Position numbers and translations under genes: made by a program | In this document: one piece after another, positions 31,006-40,875 of the stretch | Numbering within the stretch: the stretch's first letter is position 1 | Layout: every line of letters begins with the position of its first letter | Notes under the pieces: generated by a model | Told to the model about the DNA's origin: nothing | The model's database searches: none | What the model saw: the letters and a program-made list of their open reading frames with translations, nothing else | DNA from: Coenobita brevimanus | Taxonomy: Eukaryota > Arthropoda > Malacostraca > Decapoda > Coenobitidae | Length of the DNA: 64,000 nucleotides | Assembly: GCA_032717465.1 (NCBI GenBank) | Contig: CM064713.1 | Span: 6,061,001 to 6,125,000 of the forward strand | Direction of reading: 5' to 3'

Positions 31006-32034
31006 ATGGAAACTATCAGACAAGGAAGGGTTAAAAATGTTTGGATATGGAGAGATGCAAATGAGGAAGAAAGAGCTAAAATAAAGGAGTTAGTAAAGGA
31101 AGCAAAGGTAAAAAAGCCAACAGAGAACGGAGGAGAAGACAGTGTTTTATTGAAGAGTCATGGATCAGAAATTAAGAAAGAGGTACCGACGAAGAGAAGG
31201 AGAAAAGAAGGTGTAAAAAACATCAAAAATAATCTGAAGGTGGCACATACTAATGTTGATGGTTTAATATCAGCAAGACTAGAAATCAACGATTTTTTGA
31301 GGGTACATGAACCTGATGTTATGTGCTTTGTAGAGACCAAGTTAAGAGAAGATATTGATGTTCACATGGGAGATAGTAAATACAAATTGTGGAGAAGAGA
31401 CAGAAAAGAAAAAATGGGAGGAGGAGTGATGATAGCAGTGAAGAACAACATAAATGTAGATACCGTGGAAATGGGAGAAGGCAGAGTCGAAGTGATATAT
31501 ATGAATTTAGAAACTGGAGAGAATAGCAAGAGAGATATGGCGGTAGTGTATGTTCCTCCTAAGACAAGAGCATGGAGTGATGATGAATACCAGGAAATAT
31601 TGTCAGACATGGCTAGTTATTTACAGAAACTGATTGAGAAAAGCAACAATATAATATTAATGGGTGACTTCAATTGTAAAGAGGTGAACTGAGAGGAATG
31701 GGACTCAGGAGGCAGCGAAGATTCGCGGGACACTGTATTATTAAATATAACAATGAACAATGTGATGACGCAATGGGTCAAAGAAGAGACACGATTCCGA
31801 GGTGAGGACACACCAGCAAGACAAGATATACTGTTTACCAAAGAACTCAATGTAACAGAATCCTTGAAATATCTGTGTCCTATTGGAAAAAGTGATCATG
31901 TGGTCACTGAGTTCCAGATGATAACAGGGAACGTGGAGCCAAGAGACGAGCTTTATAGGCAGGGAAGATACAACTTTGGGAAAGCAAACTTTATAGGATT
32001 GAGAAAATTTGTTGAAAATGCAGATAGGAGATAA
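31006..32034 (+). pseudogene. CR1-A2 AP-endonuclease
   Basis: The frame 31006-31692 gives VAHTNVDGLISARLEINDFL, HEPDVMCFVETKL (the catalytic Glu block), GGGVMIAVKN, YVPPKTRAWSDDEYQEI and IILMGDFNCKEVN (GDFN metal-binding motif), then a stop. A second frame (31753-32034) carries WVKEETRFRGEDTPARQDIL and IGKSDHVVTEF (SDH motif). The domain nicks DNA for target-primed reverse transcription. The TGA at about 31690 and TAA at 32032 are the visible breaks. Confidence 0.88.
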
Positions 32035-32099
32035 TTCAGAGAAACAAGAGAGATGCAGAGGAAGTGGGATATTTTTCTAGGCCTCTATAATTTGGATGT

Positions 32100-34085
32100 G
32101 GAAAAATTTGTGCCAAGAGTAAGGGGGAAAGAAATCAGGAAGGAGTGGTTTAATAGAAGGTGTATGACAGCAATAAAAAGAGAGAAACACAGCGTGGAAC
32201 AATTGGAGAAAGAGAGGTAACAACAAAACAAAGGAAGAATATAAAAGAACTAGAAATGAATACAAAAGAATACATAGAGAGGAAGAAAGGAATTTTGAAA
32301 ATGATATAATAGACAAATGTACGGATAAACCCAAACTGTTTTATAGATTTGTGAATGGCAAATTGAAACAAAAGGAAGGAATCACCAAGCTGAAAGTAGA
32401 AGGAGAGGTCTATAAGGTCGCGACAATGCAAGCAGAAATAATGAACAAACGTTTCCAATCAGTTTTCACTAATGAAAAGGAGTTTGTGGAAGGGGAGGGA
32501 GTGACTAGAAATGTAGTGGTAAAAGATATAAAAGTGGAAGTACAGGAAGTATATAAATTACTGGAAACTCAAGATGTAAGGAAAGCCCCAGGACCAGATG
32601 CAATCTCTAACTGGGTACTGAAGGAATGCAGAGACCAATTGGCGGATAAGATTCACAGTTTAATTGTGTGTTCTCTGGAAGAGGGGAAAGTGCCTCAAGA
32701 ATGGAAGAGGGCAAATGTGGTACCAATTTATAAGGGAGGAAACAGGGAAGAACCCCTGAATTACAGACCAGTGTCTCTAACCACCATGGTCGCAAAATTG
32801 TGCGAGAGAATGCTGAAAGATAGATGGGTAAAATATCTGGAAGAGATGAATATTTTGGCTGACAGTCAGTTTGGATTTAGAAGTGGAAGGTCATGTGTTT
32901 CCAACTTGTTGAGTTTTTACTCAAGAGCGATGACATGCTTCAGGAGAGAGATGGTTGGGTGGATTGTGTGTATTTAGATTTGGAGAAGGCCTTCGACAAG
33001 GTACCCCATAAGAGACTAATGTGGAAATTAGAGCATACAGAAGGACTGAAGGGGAACCTCCTGGAATGCATGAGAGACTTTTGAGAGACAGACAAATGAG
33101 GACAATAATAAAGGACAGAATGTCTGGATGGAGTGAAGTAACAAGTGGAGTCCCTCAAGGCTCGGTGATGGCACCAGTAATGTTCCTGATTTACATAAAT
33201 GATGTGGTAGATGGAGTGAACAGTTATGCATGTCTGTTTGCTGATGATGCAAAGATCTTGAGGAAGGTAGAGGTTGAGGAGGATTGTAAAATGCTGCAGT
33301 TGGATCTGGATAGGATATACGAATGTAGCCAGATGTAGGAAATGAAATTCAATGCAAGAAAACATAAAATTTTGGAAATGGGAAAAAGTACCAAGAGGCA
33401 ATCACTGAATTACTTGATGGGTAATGAACCAATCACAAAAGCGAGAGAAGAGAAAGATTTGGGAGTGGTGGTCCTGGACAGTTTGTCACCTGAAAAACAT
33501 ATTAACAAGACAGTTAGAGAGACGTATAAACTCCTGACTAATATGAAAGTAGCTTTTCATTATATGGATGAGGAGATGATGAAAAAATTGATAGTGGCCA
33601 TGATCTGCCCCAGGTTAGAATATGCAGCGGTAGTGTGGTCCCCACACAAAAAGAAAGATATTAACAAGACTGAGAGAATACAAAGAACAGCAACCACGAT
33701 GGTCCCCAGTCTGGCAGATCTGTCATACAGAGAGAGGCTGGAAAAGCTGGATTTGCCTTCCTTAGAAGAAAGGAGAAAGAGAGGCGACATGATTGCAGTG
33801 TTCAGGACCATGATGGGAGTAGATAAAATTGACAAAGAAGATCTGTTTTTATGAGATAAGAGAGTAACAAAAGGACACAGAATGAAACTAAAGAAGCCGA
33901 GCTGCTTGAAAGAAAGCAAGAAATATACTTTACCTTATAGATGTACAGACCTGTGGAACAGCCTGGACAAAGAGATCGTCCAGTCTAAAAACTTAAATGA
34001 GTTTAAAGCTAAATTTGACTTAATGAGGAAACAGAGACGGGACCCCACGAGAGTAGCTCATTTCCTGTATATCACAATTAGGTAA
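32100..34085 (+). pseudogene. CR1-A2 reverse transcriptase and carboxy-terminal domain
   Basis: RT blocks in order: ETQDVRKAPGPDAISNWVLK, VPQEWKRANVVPIYKGGNRE, FGFRSGRSCVSNLLSFYSRA (32351-32977), DLEKAFDKVPHKRLMWKLEH, SEVTSGVPQGSVMAPVMFLI, SYACLFADDAKILRK (33021-33338). The carboxy-terminal part has KDLGVVVLDSLSPEKHINKT and LEYAAVVWSPHKKKDINK (33342-33854), ending DLWNSLDKEIVQSKNLNEFK just before the 3' repeats (33882-34085). All catalytic aspartates are present. At least five frameshifts or stops break it. Confidence 0.9.
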
Positions 34086-34096
34086 ATACAATTAGG

Positions 34097-34490
34097 TAAA
34101 TACACCCACACTCACACACACACCCATGTCAGCAGTTAATTTCAGAAGCAGTAATTAATTGAATCATACTGAATACTGCAGTATTTCACATTATAAAATT
34201 AGTGAAGCCTGCTTTTCTTTTTAATCTTACTATTGATATAAAGGCTTCACAATGAAAAACTCATCTTACACCAAAAGTTTTGTGTGCTTGAGGAAATATT
34301 TGCATTTATTTTATAAGTTGCACTACACAGGTTTAAATTTAGGCATCTTCACAGTGACCCTACACTGAGATTCAGCTGCCTTCCATTAATCACCTTCACT
34401 CCACATCGTGCTACATCACAACTCCACACTTCCTTTATCAAAAAAATGCAGTATCAAGTCATTTCATTCTATATTATTAGTTTAATCATA
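34097..34490. other. No recognisable feature
   Basis: After a short (CA)-rich tract the sequence is AT-rich and unique-looking. I see no frame, TIR or Pol III box. Confidence 0.4.
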
Positions 34491-34491
34491 A

Positions 34492-34553
34492 TGTTTGTGG
34501 CCACTCCAAACGGGATTGAGGCGTCTGGCAATAAATAGATAGATAGATAGTTA
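34492..34553 (+). mobile_element. Extremely truncated RTE-A 3' end
   Basis: GTTTGTGGCCACTCCAAACG, then GGATTGAGGCGTCTGGCAAT and (AATAG/ATAG)n. This is the last 45 or so bases of RTE-A plus tail, matching the end of R5 (58755-58806). Confidence 0.85.
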
Positions 34554-34558
34554 ACATT

Positions 34559-34618
34559 AAAAGCATCCTCCGTCAATCAGTAATTCATCACTACAGCATT
34601 TCCCCCATTCTGCACTAC
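34559..34618 (+). repeat. Arm of a dispersed inverted repeat
   Basis: AAAGCATCCTCCGTCAATCA through TTTCCCCCATTCTGCACTA is the diverged inverse of 35733-35795. The Tigger element at 34759 lies between the arms. Confidence 0.75.
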
Positions 34619-34758
34619 AGCCTACCAATACGCTTGCAATGTTTGCTCCACCAGTTTACCTAGCACTCCGAGTCCATACTATACGAGTAACATGCCAATT
34701 ATCTCGGTCTTTCAAACTACATTGCCTCTCACTCCACAGTACTCCAGTCCACCTTGTA

Positions 34759-35486
34759 CAGGTCTCCCTCGTTTTACAATTGGTATGTGTTCCTAGAAAG
34801 GCAATCGTAAACCGAAATATCGTAAAGCGAAATTAAGGTTTAATGGGATAAATAGGGATGCGTTCCTGGACTCATGTGTAAGGAACCCAAGACCCATACA
34901 AGTGATCTAATATGCAATAATAATGATGAAGTTTTATGTATTGTAGAGTCGTGCTTGTCTCCCCAGCTTTCTTAATGTTGACAGCATGCTTTATAACAAT
35001 CGATACAGTCAACTGTGCAAGACTCATGGAACGACTGATGGAGTTTGCTCACTTACCTGCTTCGTGCTGCTTCACAATATTAAGCTTAGACTCCAGGGTT
35101 AAGGACATTCTTGCTTTCTTTGGCTTCATGTCACCAGCACCAGTTGTTGCAGGGCGTTTACAAGACATCACGGTGGTGGCACTAGGGGTGCAAAATATGA
35201 AGAACAGGAGAAATAGTAATATCATGGGCACTGATGCACACAGATGCACAGAGGTTGTATGCTGAACAAGCACGCGGGTGAGACTGGCAAAAGCGCGGGA
35301 AACTGTGTGGGTGGGGCGGGTATGCCACGCATCTCTCAGCTGATCTGCCTGTGAGTGCAGGATTTCCACATGCCCAATCGTAAATGCGAGGGAGCTCAAT
35401 CATAAAATGAACACTTAGTACTAAAGAAGAAGGATCGTAAATGCAAAATATCGTAAAACGATACAATGTAAAATGAGGGAGACCTG
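34759..35486 (-). mobile_element. Tigger element with transposase remnant
   Basis: The TIRs are CAGGTCTCCCTCGTTTTACA and TGTAAAATGAGGGAGACCTG (near-exact inverse), with TA at 34757-34758 and 35487-35488. At 728 bp it encodes on the minus strand the start of a Tigger-type transposase and nothing of the catalytic domain, so it is an internal-deletion derivative. Confidence 0.9.
34930..35168 (-). pseudogene. Tigger transposase amino terminus (CENP-B-like HTH)
   Basis: From the methionine at 35168: MSCKRPATTGAGDMKPKKAR, then MSLTLESKLNIVKQHEAGK and a TGA. The same frame continues past the stop with ISRSMSLAQLTVSIVIKH and later INIKKAGETSTTL-like sequence. A basic leader, LTLESKLxIVKxHExGK and a second helix with STV/TVS spacing are the hallmark of Tigger/pogo CENP-B amino-terminal domains. 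The in-frame stop and loss of the rest make it a pseudogene. Confidence 0.82.
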
Positions 35487-35639
35487 TACTCTACAATGCA
35501 CAAATACCTCTTACCACAGACAATAATATTTCCCTTGTTATTCTACCCCACTTCACCAATCCACAAAATAAATCACACGATGCAAGTCCCCCTTGCATTC
35601 CATGATTACTTATTTCCTCCCTCCATTCCACATTTCATG

Positions 35640-35867
35640 AATCCCTCCTTCCCACCCTCTCCATACAATGCAGCATCTGAATAAGTACTCTGGCTATAAA
35701 CACACACACACACACACACAACATTAACTTAGTGCAGAATGGGGGAAAAGCTGTAGTAATGAATTGCTGATTGATGCAGAATGCTTTTAATGTGCATGTG
35801 TGTGTGTTTCTAGCCAGAGTACTAATTCAGATGCTGCACTGTAAAGAAAGGGTGGGAAGGAAGGATC
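35640..35867. repeat. Foldback repeat with (CA)n/(TG)n
   Basis: TCCCACCCTCTCCATACAAT through GTACTCTGGCTA.AAACACAC (35645-35705) is the inverse of GTGTGTTTCTAGCCAGAGTA through AAGGGTGGGAAGG (35803-35863). Between them 35733-35795 is the inverse of 34559-34618. The right arm therefore carries the whole unit in reverse. Confidence 0.8.
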
Positions 35868-37168
35868 AGCATGGTCGAAAAATTGTGCAAGAGAATTCTG
35901 AAAGACGGATGGATAAAATATCTGGAGGAGATGAACGATTTGGCTGAGCGTCAGTTTGAATTCAGAAGTGGAAGGTCATGTGTTTCTAACTTGTTGAACT
36001 TTTACTCAAGAGCGACTGACATCCTACAAGAGAGAGTTGGGTGAGTGGATTGTGTAAATTTAGATTTGGAGAAAACCTTTGACAAGGTACCCCACAAACG
36101 GCTAATGTGAAAATTGGAGCAAATAGGAGTGGATGAGAGACTTTTTGAGAGAGAGACAAATGAGGACAGTAATAAACAACAGAATGTTTGGATGGAGGGA
36201 AGGAACAAGTGGAGTCCCACAAGGCTCGGTGTTAGTGCCAATAATGTTCCTGATTTATGTAAACAATATAGTGCATGGAATGAACAGTTGTGCATGGAAT
36301 GAACAGTTATGCAAGTCTGTTTCCTGATGATGCAAAGATCTTGAGGAAAGTAGAAGTTGGGGAAGACTGTAAAATGCTGCAGGAGGGCCTGGATAGGACT
36401 CATGTTGGAAGCCGGATGTGGGAAATGAAATTCAACGCAAAAAAATGTAAAATACCTGTATTGGAAATGGGTAAAAGTAGCAAGAGGCTATCACTGAATT
36501 ATTTGATGGGTAATGAACCAATCACAAAAATGAGAGAAGAGAAAGATGTGGGCATGCTGGTCCAGGATGGTTTGTCACCTGAAAAACACATTAATGAGAC
36601 AGTTAGAGAGACATATAAACTCTTGACCAACATAAGAGTAGAATTTCATTACATGGATGAGATGAAAAAATTGATAGTGGTTATGATCCACCCCAGGTTG
36701 GAATATGCTGCAGTAGTGTGGTCCCCACACAAAACACACAAAAGGAAATATAAACAAGATCAAGAGAATACAAAGTACAGCAACCAAGATGGTCCCAAAC
36801 CTGGCAGATGTGTCGTACAGAAATAGGCTGGAAAGGCTAGATCTGCCTTCCTTAGAGGAAAGGAGAGAGAGGGGTGACATGACTGCAGTGTTCAGGGCCA
36901 TGATGGTAGTAGATAAAATTGACGAAAAAGATCTGTTTGTATGGGATAGGAGAGTAACAAGAGGATACGGAATGAAACTGAAAAAGCCAAGCTGCTTGAA
37001 GGATATCAAGAAATATAGTTTTCCATATAGATGCACAGACCTGTGGAACAGCCTGGACAAAAAGATCGTCCAGTCTAAAAACTTAAACAAGTTCAAAGCA
37101 AAATCTGACTTATTAAGAAACAGAGATGGGACCCCACGAGCATAGCTCATTTCCTGTATATCACAATT
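35868..37168 (+). pseudogene. CR1-like LINE family A, copy A3, 5'-truncated
   Basis: It begins inside RT (AWSKNCARE-like, then FEFRSGRSCVSNLLNFYSRA) and carries GTSGVPQGSVLVPIMFLIYV (36133-36327) and YASLFPDDAKILRKVEV, where the catalytic FADD is changed to FPDD. It continues through SPEKHINETVRETYKLLTNI to DLWNSLDKKIVQSKNLNKFK (37145). A small tandem duplication (GCATGGAATGAACAGTT, 36273-36307) disrupts motif C. The 3' end at CAATTAGGTAAATACAACTT is followed by (AC)n. Confidence 0.9.
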
Positions 37169-37182
37169 AGGTAAATACAACT

Positions 37183-37213
37183 TGGTACACACACACACAC
37201 ACACACACACACT
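37183..37213. repeat. (AC)n microsatellite at a CR1-A 3' end
   Basis: ACACACAC run directly after the terminal repeats of A3. The same arrangement is seen at 34100 and 49165. Confidence 0.92.
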
Positions 37214-37506
37214 TACTTAATTACTTACCACCTACACAATATATTTACAGTACAAGCTCCTCCCCAATTCACTTTACCACTGTACCAATCCCTCTTCCCA
37301 TGAAGGGTTAATCCCAAAGCGTACATTTCAAATGCAGTGTTGGGTATGTATGTGTGATAAATGATAATATAGGAAAAAAAGAATAACAAATGGAGAATCC
37401 ATAAAAGCAGATGCTGGTATTACAATCGAGAGGAAAACTGTGGGTATCGCAGGAAAATGGAAGATAACTACGATGCACTCATATATGCATATACTGTATA
37501 TATATA

Positions 37507-37640
37507 CAGTGGGAGCTCACATAATGTGGAAATATTGTACCCTGAAGCTCCCACTTTATGAGAATTCTGCATTACAGGGCCATATGTTTCCATGTTAAAG
37601 GATTTCATGGTATCTAACCCAGCCCCAAGGTCACCTTTTA
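37507..37640 (+). mobile_element. One end of a Tigger-like element
   Basis: CAGTGGGAGCTCACATAATG follows TATATATA, with an internal near-inverse (AGCTCCCACTTTATGAG at 37541). No opposite terminus is visible downstream before 38212. Confidence 0.45.
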
Positions 37641-38211
37641 GGGCTGTACATTTGAAACGAACGCGTCAGAACACAGATGTAGTGATGTACATGGCTCTCC
37701 TGGTCCTTCCTCCATCCCTGCCCTTCTCCCTCCACCATCCCTCCTCCATCCCCGTTATGGCTGTTTCTGCCTGGGCACAAAGAAAAAAAAATGTCTACTG
37801 CCAAATTTGCCCCCCAAAATTAGTTATTATTGGTATAAATCATCTTCGCTGGTATTTATACTATAAGACAAGCTAATAAAAATGCACAACTCTGATGAGT
37901 AAAAGTGCTGAAATGCAGTGAAAATAAAACTGTTCAAAGGTAAAAATAGTTCAAATAACTTCCCAATATCCTAGCACAAAATTTTACCTGCACCGAGCAA
38001 GAACAAGCATATATCAAGATGAAGAATAACACGTTTTTTTTTTTTTCTTTTTTTTTTTTTTTAATAAATTTTGATACGATAAATTGGTTTGGGGTAAATT
38101 GCAGGGGAAAAAAAAAAAAAAAAAAAAAAAAAAGCACTGGGCTTAGCAGGAGATGGAAAAGGGAAGGGGGATGGAGCAAGGACAGGGGGAGAAGAGGAGG
38201 GGAAGAAGGGG
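37641..38211. other. Unassigned, with opposed T and A homopolymers
   Basis: T-rich tract at 38034-38062 and A tract at 38106-38133 flank about 45 bases and could pair as a hairpin. A purine-rich GGAAGGGGGATGGAG stretch follows. No gene recognised. The A4 3' end begins near 38212. Confidence 0.4.
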
Positions 38212-38253
38212 ATGTGTATTTTACCTATTTGTCTTTACTTATTTGTATTATAC

Positions 38254-38478
38254 ACACGTTGAGTACACTGCTTCCCGTCCGATCAGCGAAGTTAAGTAAC
38301 GTTGGGTCTGGTTAGTACTTGGATGGGTGACAGCCTGGGAACACCAGATGCTGTTGGCATCCCTACGTGTTAGGTGGGGTTGGTGGAGGATTAGTGCCCC
38401 TCCCTGTAAAACAATTAACTCTAAGCCCTTGGCCACCCTGTTTGGGATACATGGCGTCTGGCAATGAATCAATGAATA
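38254..38478 (+). mobile_element. 5S rRNA-derived SINE with RTE-A-type tail
   Basis: 38254-38358 is a clear 5S rRNA match from ACACGTTGAGTACACTGCTT through GTTAGTACTTGGATGGGTGA to GATGCTGTTGGC. It lacks only the first 14 or so bases. It is followed by a body and then TTGGCCACCCTGTTTGGGAT and GGCGTCTGGCAATGAATCAA, the RTE-A 3' terminus with a tetranucleotide tail. The body also matches the SINE at 51572. Imperfect duplications (TATTATA/TAGTATAA) flank it in the CR1-A4 tail. Confidence 0.9.
38285..38341 (+). promoter_or_regulatory. Type 1 Pol III internal control region (5S-like)
   Basis: AGCGAAGTTAAGTAAC (38285-38300) corresponds to box A and GGATGGGTGACAGCCTGGGA (38321-38340) to box C of 5S genes. 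One or two bases differ from usual 5S. It is expected to bind TFIIIA/TFIIIC. Confidence 0.7.
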
Positions 38479-38647
38479 GTATAATGGAATTGAGCGATGC
38501 TCGTGTTGTCCAGTCTTCATATCCACATTTATCTAGTTTACTTTTACACACATGAATGTTTTTCTCCTGCACCACCTTTTCGTCTAACTCGTTCCAAATA
38601 CTTATGTATTTACCCAATATACCTAATTGATATACACATGAAATATG

Positions 38648-40805
38648 CTATGCTCGTGGGTTCCCATCGCTGTTTCTCAGTAAGTCAAATTTAGCTTTAA
38701 ACTCATTTAAGTTTCTAGACTGGATGATCTCTTTGTCAAGGCTATTCCATAAATCTATACTTCTGTAAGGAAATCTATGTTTCTTGATATCCTTCAAGCA
38801 GCCTGACTTTTTAAATTTCATTCCGTGTCCTCTTGTTGCTCTCTTATCCCATAAAAACAGATCTTCTCGGTCAATTTTATCTACTCCCATCATGGTCCTG
38901 AACACTGCAATCATGTCTCCCCTCTTTCTCCTTTCCTCTAAGAAAAGCAAATCCAGCTTTTCCAGCCTCTCTCTGTATGACGGAACTGCAAGACCGGGGA
39001 ACATCTTGGTTGCTGTTCTTTGTATTCTCTCAATCTTGTTTATATCATTCTTTTTGTGTGGGGACCACACTACTGCTGCATATTCTAACCTGGGGCGGAT
39101 CATGGCCACTATCAATTTTTTCATCATCTCCTCATCCATATAATGAAATGCTACTCTTATGTTAGTCAGAGTTTATAAGACTCTCTAACTATCTTATTCA
39201 TGTGCTTTTCAGGTGACAAACTACCTTGGACCAGCCCTCCCAATTTCTCTTCTCTCATTTTAGTGATTAATTCATTTCCCAACAAATACTTCAGTGATGG
39301 CCTCCTGGTACTTCTACCCATTTCCAATATTTTACATTTCTTTACATTAAATTTCATTTCCCACATCCGGCTCCAATCATGTATCCTATCCAGATCCTCC
39401 TGCAGAATTTTACAATCCTCCTCGACCTCTACCTTCCTCAAGATCTTTACATCATCTGCAAACAGACTTGCATAACTGTTCACTCCATCTACCATATCAT
39501 TTACATAAATCAGGAACATTACTGGCACCAACATCGAGCCTTGGGGGACTCCACTTATTACTTCCCTCCATCCAGACATCCTATCCTTTATTACTGTCCT
39601 CATTTGTCTATCCCTCAAAGAGTCTCTCATCCATTCCAGGAGTTTCCCCTTCAGTCCTCCTATATATTCTAGTTTCCACATTAGTCTCTTATGAGGTACC
39701 TTGTCAAAGTCCTTCTCTAAGTCTAAGTACACACAATCCACCCAACCATCTCTCTCCTGTACCACGTCAATCGCTCTTCAGTAAAAGCTCAACAAGTTAG
39801 AAACACATGACCTTCTACTTCTGAATCCAAACTGACATTCGGCCAAAATATTCATCTCTTCTAGATATTTAATCAATCTATCTTTCAGGATTCTCTCGCA
39901 CAATTTTGCAACCATGCTGGTAAGAGACACTGGTCTATAATTCAGGGGTTCTTTCCTGTTTCCTCCCTTATAAATTGGTACCACATTTGCCCTTTTCCAT
40001 TCTTGTGGCACTTTCCCCTCTTCCAGAGAACACATGATTAAACTGTGAATTTTATCTGCCAGTTGTTCTCTGCATTCCTTCAGTACCCAAATAGAAATTC
40101 CATCAGGTCCTGGGGCTTTCCTTACATCTTGGGTTTCCAGTAATTTGTACACTTCCTGTACCTACACTTTTATATCTTTTATCACCGGTTCATTTCTTAT
40201 CACTCCCTCCCTTTCCACAAACTCTTTTTCATTAGTGAAAACTGATTGGAAACATTTGTTCATTATTTCAGCTTGCATTGCTGTATCTTTATACATCTCT
40301 CCTTTTACTTTCAGTTTGGTGATTCCTTCCTTTTGTTTCAGTTTGCCATTAACAAATCTATAAAACAGTTTGGGATCATCCTTGCATTTGTCTATTATAT
40401 CTTTTTCAAAATTCTTTTCTTCTTCTCTACGTATTCTTGTGTATTCATTTCTAGTTCTTTTATATTCTTCCTTTGTTCTGGTGTTGCCTCTCTTTCTCCA
40501 GTTGTTCCACGCCTTATCTCTCTTTTTTTGCTATCATACAACTTTTATTAAACCACTCCCTTTTTCCAGTTTTCTTTCCCTCTTACTCTTGGTACAAACT
40601 TTTCCACTCCCAAATTATAGAGGTCTAGAAAGATATTCCACTTCCTTTGTATCTCTCTTGTTTCTCTGAATTTTCTCCAATCCGCATTTTCAAAAAATTT
40701 TCTCAGTCCTGTGAAATTAGCTTTCCCAAAGTTGTATCTTCCCTGTCTATGAAGCTCGTCTCTTGGCTCGACATTCCCTATTATCATCTGGAATTCAATG
40801 ACCAC
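38648..40805 (-). pseudogene. CR1-A4 APE end, linker and reverse transcriptase
   Basis: The blocks run from the APE end and linker (VIEFQMIIGNVEPRDELHRQ, VPRVRGKENWKKG, 40805-40548) into RT: ETQDVRKAPGPDGISIWVLK, NYRPVSLTSMVAKLCERIL (40152-39778), DLEKDFDKVPHKRLMWKLEY, ISGVPQGSMLVPVMFLIYVN, SYASLFADDVKILRK (39765-39166) and IRPRLEYAAVVWSPHKK to SIDLWNSLDKEIIQSRNLNE (39139-38648). Only a few breaks (near 39775, 39150 and 40150) separate these frames. The catalytic FADD is intact. Confidence 0.9.
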
Positions 40806-40875
40806 ATGATCACTTTTTCCTAAAGTGTGTGTGTGTGTGTGTGTTCTTATCTAATTGTATCTTTACAGGAATGAG

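Larger units (their letters stand above)
29985..34096 (+). mobile_element. CR1-like LINE family A, copy A2, full length
   Basis: It starts with CGCCGACAGAGACTAAGC, matching in outline the 5' end of copy A5 (about 55305 on the minus strand). It continues through a leader, a coiled-coil ORF1-like region, endonuclease, RT and carboxy-terminal domain to ATTAGGTAAATACAATTAGG at 34077-34096, a CR1-style 3' tandem repeat. The 4.1-kb length fits a complete CR1-type element. About ten stops or frameshifts are present. An (AC)-rich tract follows. Confidence 0.88.
38212..40820 (-). mobile_element. CR1-like LINE family A, copy A4
   Basis: A minus-strand copy, 5'-truncated at the APE end (LGKSDHVV, 40820) and running to a 3' end near 38212 (TTACCTATTTGT, inverse of the family 3' repeats). 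The 3' tail is interrupted by a 5S-headed SINE (38254-38478). A1 (29930-29978) shows the uninterrupted tail. A (TG)n tract abuts its truncated 5' end. Confidence 0.9.

Noticed and set aside
38254..38358. Functional 5S rRNA gene
   Set aside because: The 5' 14 or so bases are missing, there is no T-run terminator directly after the 3' end, and it continues into a SINE body and tail.
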